The notes beneath the pieces were generated by a model. That model searched no databases, was not told where the DNA came from, and was given only the letters and a program-made list of their open reading frames with translations. Positions 28,459-33,104 of a stretch of 33,104 nucleotides of DNA are shown here, one piece after another; position 1 is the stretch's first letter, and the number at the start of each line of letters is the position of its first letter. The DNA is from an uncultured Clostridia bacterium (GTDB lineage Bacteria; Bacillota; Clostridia; Christensenellales; CAG-314), in the NCBI GenBank assembly GCA_947630455.1, contig CANRHP010000016.1:1-33104 (forward strand), read 5' to 3'. A program made the translations under genes and the position numbers.

Positions 28459-28935
28459 CTACTTCAATAAATATTTTTTAATCTCATTCAAACAGCATTT
28501 CGGTACAAATTCGGAAAAGTCTTGTTTGAGTGCCGCCAATTCTCTGACAAGTGAGCTGGATATATGCCTATACAGTTTGCTTCCGACAATAAATACAGTG
28601 TCCCCGTGCCAAAACTCGAGGTTGATATCCTTCAAATCTATAACAGCCTGCAAATCCATGGCGTTACGAATAGACTTGATCATCACCGTGGCACCTACAC
28701 TATCACAAAAATCCGTCATCATACCGTCGCAGATCGTCGTCTCGGCATTTGAAACATGTGCAATCGCCTCTTGCATCATTCTAAGCCGCGCGTCCGCGGG
28801 AATAACATACTGTTTTTTTGCATTTTTTCCAATGACAACATACAGCTTGTCCACAAGCCGAGCAGCTTGTTCTATGGCTTCCACATGACCTTTGGTTACG
28901 GGACAGAACGATCCCGCAAACACCCCTATTCGCAT
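28459..28935 (-). CDS. coaD: Phosphopantetheine adenylyltransferase-like (divergent)
   Basis: MRIGVFAGSFCPVTKGH, ISSSLVRELA; 158 aa; adjacent to rsmD as in Bacillota; SD AAGGAG. Confidence 0.82.
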   Translation of the reverse strand: MRIGVFAGSFCPVTKGHVEAIEQAARLVDKLYVVIGKNAKKQYVIPADARLRMMQEAIAHVSNAETTICDGMMTDFCDSVGATVMIKSIRNAMDLQAVIDLKDINLEFWHGDTVFIVGSKLYRHISSSLVRELAALKQDFSEFVPKCCLNEIKKYLLK

Positions 28936-29471
28936 AATTTACTCCTTTGGTAAAAACTAAATTTTACAGTACCTATCTTTCTACTGTCAAAACAGGCAAT
29001 ATCGCCAATTTGCACAGGCAACTCGTCCTCTGCGGCGTGTTCACATACTATCAATCCGCTTTCGCTTAAAAGTTGTCGTTCGCTCACGATCTGCAAAACC
29101 TCTTGATAAAAACCGGATTTATACGGCGGATCCACAAAAATTATATCTAATTTATCCGTCAAGCGTTTAAGACAATCGCGAAAATCACAAAAATATAATT
29201 CTGGCTTCACGCCTATTTTTTCGAAGTTTGTTTTCACGGTGATCAGCGCTTCTCTACTATTGTCGCATAGTATCGCACGGCGCGCACATCTGCTTAAGCT
29301 TTCTATCGCAAGCTGCCCCGATCCTGCGAACAAATCCAAAACTACAGCATCGTTTAGTCTCTCGTTGATTATATTAAAAAGCGTTTCCTTCATTCTGTCC
29401 AAAGTAGGACGGGTGAGATTAGTCGGCGCCGCAAGCTTTCTTCCCTTATATTTTCCGGTTATTACTCTCAT
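28926..29471 (-). CDS. rsmD: 16S rRNA (guanine(966)-N(2))-methyltransferase RsmD
   Basis: MRVITGKYKGRKLAAP, RPTLDRMKETLFNI, VLDLFAGSGQLAIESLSR, IIFVDPPY. Confidence 0.95.
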   Translation of the reverse strand: MRVITGKYKGRKLAAPTNLTRPTLDRMKETLFNIINERLNDAVVLDLFAGSGQLAIESLSRCARRAILCDNSREALITVKTNFEKIGVKPELYFCDFRDCLKRLTDKLDIIFVDPPYKSGFYQEVLQIVSERQLLSESGLIVCEHAAEDELPVQIGDIACFDSRKIGTVKFSFYQRSKLCE

Positions 29472-29489
29472 TGCTTATATTTTACAACA

Positions 29490-30482
29490 TTATTTTAAAT
29501 TACACAACAATTCGTAAATAATTACCCTATCATCGGATAAGTTTACCCCGTCGCCAACCAATGTTGCGACGTCGCCCACAGAAACAATTTTGTTACCGAC
29601 ATCGACAATTGTCATTGCCATACATATAGCCGCAATAGGGAAAAATTCATTATTTAGTTTTATTCTACCGCCCACAAGCACACGCGGCAATCCGTTTGCA
29701 TACCCCACATTTAGTACAGCCAGGTTGGTTTGTCGATCGCATACATATTTTGCGCCATATCCTACAACGCTTCCTTCGTCAACTTGTCTTGTGGCTATTA
29801 CGTCGGCATACACCTTTTTTACGGGCAAAAGCTGTGGGTATCCGTACCCATATAAGCCCAATCCTATCCTTACCCCGTCTAAATGGTATTTTTCCGAAAG
29901 CAACGCTGCGGCAGTATTTGCGATATGGCAAGTCACATTAGGATAAAATTGACTAAATATACTGCGGCATTTATCGAAATATCGAAGCTGCGTATCACAA
30001 GTCTCTATTGTATCCCCATAAAAATGTGAAAAAAAGCCTTCAACAAGTAGATATGATTGTTGAATAGCTTCTATCAACTGTTCCATCTGACAATATCTGA
30101 ATCCCAGACGCGACATTCCGCTGTCTATTTTGATGTGCACTCGAGCCCTCTTGCGCAGCTTTTGCGCAGCGTTGTTTACACGTTTCAGAGTTTCAAAGCT
30201 TTCTACTGTTAAAATAAAGTCGTCTTTAACGGCGTTCTCTGTATCCCTTGCGCTCAGAGGCAGCAAAATAAGCACGTCCTTCTGCAAAAATTTCAACTCT
30301 TCTGCCTCTAAAACGCTTCCTACCGCGAAACCGTCCACAAGTTGTGCAATTTGGCTTGCCACTCGCACAAGCCCGTGTCCGTATGCATTATTTTTCAATA
30401 CCGCAAAAAGTTTTTTATCGCCGATGAGTTTTCTGAAAAACAAAGTGTTTTTTGTTAATGCATCAAAATCTATAGCTATCAA
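29490..30482 (-). CDS. alr: Alanine racemase
   Basis: FAVLKNNAYGHGLVRVA PLP-lysine motif, HIKIDSGMSRLGF, HIANTAA, RIGLGLYGY; TTG start with AGAGGTG SD. Confidence 0.92.
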   Translation of the reverse strand: MIAIDFDALTKNTLFFRKLIGDKKLFAVLKNNAYGHGLVRVASQIAQLVDGFAVGSVLEAEELKFLQKDVLILLPLSARDTENAVKDDFILTVESFETLKRVNNAAQKLRKRARVHIKIDSGMSRLGFRYCQMEQLIEAIQQSYLLVEGFFSHFYGDTIETCDTQLRYFDKCRSIFSQFYPNVTCHIANTAAALLSEKYHLDGVRIGLGLYGYGYPQLLPVKKVYADVIATRQVDEGSVVGYGAKYVCDRQTNLAVLNVGYANGLPRVLVGGRIKLNNEFFPIAAICMAMTIVDVGNKIVSVGDVATLVGDGVNLSDDRVIIYELLCNLK

Positions 30483-30539
30483 GCGTTTTCACCTCTTTTA
30501 TTTACAATATCCTTGTGCAGCTAATGCATGCTGATGGGG

Positions 30540-30568
30540 TTTACATTTGCGTATTTTTTTGCTATACT
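30540..30568 (+). promoter_or_regulatory. Putative sigma-A promoter of the PH-like gene
   Basis: TTTACA (30540-30545) - 17 nt - TATACT (30563-30568). Confidence 0.65.
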
Positions 30569-30574
30569 ATAAAT

Positions 30575-31045
30575 ATGAAATTTAAATTAAAGTCAACACC
30601 GGCAATACAAATTTTATTGTGGATAATTGCCGCAATAAGCCTTGTGGGACTTGTTGTGGGCATTCTTTCCATGGTCGGAGTACCTATCGAAGTCACACAC
30701 ATACAAGGCATCCTTTTGATTAGCGTTTGCTCGTTTACTTTGTTAATCTCGTTACTTTTTGCTACGATTCACTACAAGGTGGACGCGAATTATATTCACC
30801 TCAACATCGCGTTTATCGATATGTTAAGCAATCGTATTCAGATCGACAAAATACTCAACATAGTGATAGACAACGATCGTTTCTATATTAGCTACCTGTG
30901 GAAAGGACTAGATCCCGTAATTGCAGCAATCATGATCCAGCCCAAACGATTTGAGGACATGAAAAGCTTACTCATGTCCCGCAATGCCAATATCGTTTTT
31001 TACGAAACAAAAAAAGATGAAACTACTGATAGCGAGCAACAATAA
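30575..31045 (+). CDS. Small two-TM membrane protein with bacterial PH-like domain
   Basis: Two N-terminal hydrophobic segments, then a beta-rich domain resembling bacterial PH domains; start at MKFKLKST (the ORF-track start at 30515 is an upstream extension lying in the promoter). Confidence 0.65.
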   Translation: MKFKLKSTPAIQILLWIIAAISLVGLVVGILSMVGVPIEVTHIQGILLISVCSFTLLISLLFATIHYKVDANYIHLNIAFIDMLSNRIQIDKILNIVIDNDRFYISYLWKGLDPVIAAIMIQPKRFEDMKSLLMSRNANIVFYETKKDETTDSEQQ

Positions 31046-31601
31046 CCACAAAATAGAAGAAATCAAAGCCGCATTGTGTAATATATTTGAAGATATAACC
31101 TCACTCAAAGAAGAAAGTATTGCTTGCGATCCGGAAGAAACCGGCTCAGATTTCTACGAAAATGCATTGATAAAGGCCAAAGCCGTACAAAAAATGACAA
31201 ATTTGCCGATACTGGCAGATGATACGGGGCTTTGTGTAAATGCGCTCGGAGGTTTACCGGGAATACATTCTGCTCGTTATGCAAGTGACCACAACAGCGC
31301 GGTCAATAGAGAAAAAATCCTGCGTGAGCTGAAAGGCATAACAAACAGAGAAGCATATTTTCAATGCGTTGTTGTACTGCTCTACCCTAACGGAACCATT
31401 TTAAGCGGTACAGGACGCGTAGACGGATATATAACCGAAGTCGAAATGGGACAAGGCGGCTTTGGTTACGACTGCATTTTCTATAGTGATGAGCTAAAAA
31501 AAACTTTTGCCGAAGCCACTGTCGCCGAAAAGCTGTCTGTCAGTCACCGAGGCAGAGCATTGCAGGATCTTGTTAATAAAATACACGATAAGCACGTTTG
31601 A
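31017..31601 (+). CDS. rdgB: XTP/dITP diphosphatase (RdgB/HAM1 family)
   Basis: LLIASNNNHKIEEIKAAL, ADDTGLCVNALGGLPGIHSARYA, GQGGFGYDCIFY, SHRGRAL; start trimmed. Confidence 0.95.
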   Translation: MKLLIASNNNHKIEEIKAALCNIFEDITSLKEESIACDPEETGSDFYENALIKAKAVQKMTNLPILADDTGLCVNALGGLPGIHSARYASDHNSAVNREKILRELKGITNREAYFQCVVVLLYPNGTILSGTGRVDGYITEVEMGQGGFGYDCIFYSDELKKTFAEATVAEKLSVSHRGRALQDLVNKIHDKHV

Positions 31602-31637
31602 ATTTTTATAAATTGAATGAGTAAGATCAAATATAAT

Positions 31638-31666
31638 AAAGAGGATGCAGCACATACATCCTCTTT
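31638..31666. terminator. Bidirectional intrinsic terminator between convergent rdgB and the HAD gene
   Basis: aaagaggatg / catcctcttt perfect 10-bp arms, A-rich on one flank and T-rich on the other. Confidence 0.85.
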
Positions 31667-31681
31667 TAGTTTTCTATAAAT

Positions 31682-32368
31682 CTAATATACAATCTCTAAT
31701 AACTGCCGCAAATCCTCTATTTCAAATGTCGGCTTTGACAAGGTTCTGTTTATGTAATGTTTTGGATTGAACCAGCAAGTATCAATACCGGCGTTTATAC
31801 CGCCCTGAATATCGCTTGTCAAGCTGTCTCCGATCATCAATACCTTAGATTTGTCAACATCACCGATTTTCTTAAAACAGTAGTCGAAATACTCCTTTTG
31901 CGGCTTTGGATAACCTACTTCTTCGGAAACGAAACGCATAAGAAAATATTTATCTAATCCGATTCCTTTCATACGACTGATTTGTATCGCTAAAACGCCA
32001 TTGGAAACGAGATATAGTCTACATTGTTTTTGCAATTCAGACAGTACATTCTCTGCATGTGGCACGATATAAAAGCCCTGCATAAGATATCTTTCATACA
32101 AGTCGCCTGTGCGATTTGCATATTCTGCCGGCAGTTGTAACGCTTTAAATGTTTCAATAAATCTATTGGAGAGAACCTCCTCCTTTGTTTGCTTACCTTG
32201 TTCAAACAGCTGCCACTGCTCTATGTTCTTCTGACGATATATATTAAGTACATTTTGTGAAAATTTTAACCCCAAGTCGCAAAATGCTTCTTTTAGCGCT
32301 TGCGCCTCTGCCTTGTCAAAATCCAAAATCGTATTATCGGCGTCAAAAAGTAGTATATCGTATCTCAC
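31682..32368 (-). CDS. HAD-superfamily hydrolase, YjjG-like noncanonical pyrimidine nucleotidase
   Basis: LLFDADNTILDFDKAEAQAL, LYLVSNG, MIGDSLTSDIQGGINAGIDTCWFNP; GTG start with CGGAG SD. Confidence 0.88.
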   Translation of the reverse strand: MRYDILLFDADNTILDFDKAEAQALKEAFCDLGLKFSQNVLNIYRQKNIEQWQLFEQGKQTKEEVLSNRFIETFKALQLPAEYANRTGDLYERYLMQGFYIVPHAENVLSELQKQCRLYLVSNGVLAIQISRMKGIGLDKYFLMRFVSEEVGYPKPQKEYFDYCFKKIGDVDKSKVLMIGDSLTSDIQGGINAGIDTCWFNPKHYINRTLSKPTFEIEDLRQLLEIVY

Positions 32369-32410
32369 AATTATCTCCGTTACTTTAATTTTAATGTGGT
32401 TTGCAAAAAA

Positions 32411-32920
32411 TTAAATTTCAAGCACATAAGTGTATTCATTTGCAGCTCCGCGGTCGTCGCGATAAGTGCGTTTACCGATTTCCGTACGGGTCATTCCTAA
32501 TTTTTCCATAACGTGATAGCTGGAATAATTTCGCGAATCACACTGTGCGATGATTTTTATAGCTCCTATCGTTTTAGCAAAACGCACCACTTCTTTTGCC
32601 GCCTCGGTACAATAGCCGTTTCCGTGGTACGCCTTGTCAAGTATCCACCCTATTTCGTAAATGAAATTGTCAACTTTTACGAGACTTATTCCGCCTATAT
32701 GCACACCGTAAAGACAAATAGCAAACTCAAAATCATCAGGTTTGTCTTTTGCCCACTCACCTTCCGCAAACATCAAAAAGCTTAAGGTTTCCGCCTCGGT
32801 TTTATTCGGTAAAAAGAGCATATATTTCGTAACATCCAAATCCGTCGAATATTTATGTGTGGATTTTAAATCACCCGCTCCTATTGGGCGTAACGTTAAT
32901 CTTGCTGTATGCAATTCCAA
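32411..32920 (-). CDS. GNAT family N-acetyltransferase (RimJ/RimL-like)
   Basis: TARLTLRPIGAGDL, IGWILDKAYHGNGYCTEAAKEVVRFA, HVMEKLGM; TTG start with GGAGG upstream. Confidence 0.88.
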   Translation of the reverse strand: MELHTARLTLRPIGAGDLKSTHKYSTDLDVTKYMLFLPNKTEAETLSFLMFAEGEWAKDKPDDFEFAICLYGVHIGGISLVKVDNFIYEIGWILDKAYHGNGYCTEAAKEVVRFAKTIGAIKIIAQCDSRNYSSYHVMEKLGMTRTEIGKRTYRDDRGAANEYTYVLEI

Positions 32921-32984
32921 ATATATAAATACCTCCGAAATTTATTTTAACGTAAAAAAATCCCGACAATAGTTATTGCGTTAA

Positions 32985-33025
32985 AACAGAAGAAAACAGG
33001 CTTCCGTGGTTAGAAAGCCTGTTTT
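32985..33025 (-). terminator. Intrinsic terminator downstream of tRNA-Gly
   Basis: aaaacaggctt (32993-33003) / aagcctgtttt (33015-33025) perfect 11-bp arms immediately 3' of the tRNA. Confidence 0.8.
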
Positions 33026-33027
33026 CG

Positions 33028-33102
33028 TGGAGCGGGAGACGGGATTCGGACCCGCGATATCTGCCTTGGCAAGGCAGCGCTCTACCACTGAGCCACTCCC
33101 GC
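33028..33102 (-). tRNA. tRNA-Gly (GCC), CCA encoded
   Basis: Minus strand GCGGGAGTGGCTCAGTGGTAGAGCGCTGCCTTGCCAAGGCAGATATCGCGGGTCCGAATCCCGTCTCCCGCTCCA: 7-bp acceptor stem, anticodon GCC in CTTGCCAA, GGTCCGAATCC T-arm. Confidence 0.97.
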
Positions 33103-33104
33103 AT

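Noticed and set aside
28367-28888. 173-aa plus-strand ORF antisense to coaD
   Set aside because: Low-complexity Ser/Ala/Ile-rich translation opposite a supported CDS; the start lies inside the aroF-like gene.
1-33104. CRISPR arrays, transposons, prophage or defence islands
   Set aside because: No regularly spaced repeats, transposase or phage motifs, or defence-protein signatures found on reading the ORFs.

Overview
The window is a compact housekeeping segment of a Bacillota (Clostridia-like) chromosome, read from gene content and order. It carries 36 confident or reasonable CDSs and one tRNA-Gly(GCC) at the right edge. Most genes are on the minus strand and form near-continuous operons. From right to left these are: GNAT, yjjG-like HAD, [rdgB and a PH-like membrane protein on +], alr-rsmD-coaD-aroF, [ylbJ-like and tmcAL on +], pta-ackA-yceD-rpmF, rnc-smc-ftsY, ylxM-ffh-rpsP-khpA-rimM-trmD-rbgA-rnhB-yraN, rplS, and comM-dprA-topA-trmFO-hslV-hslU-aspS-rseC-trxA. 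I found no CRISPR array, transposase, prophage, toxin-antitoxin or recognisable defence system, and nothing that amounts to a clear new multi-gene system. The items worth a second look are mainly regulatory. A perfect-consensus sigma-A promoter has its -10 fused to the yceD start codon. A second promoter predicts a leaderless mRNA for the PH-like gene. A palindromic operator-like site lies at the predicted TSS of ylxM-ffh. Paired parS-half-site-like repeats lie upstream of rnc-smc. A perfect 26-bp palindrome precedes an SD-less rimM. rplS is relocated and has its own structured leader. In addition, the DAHP synthase and CoaD proteins diverge at residues that are normally conserved. All promoter, terminator and RNA-structure calls were made by eye.
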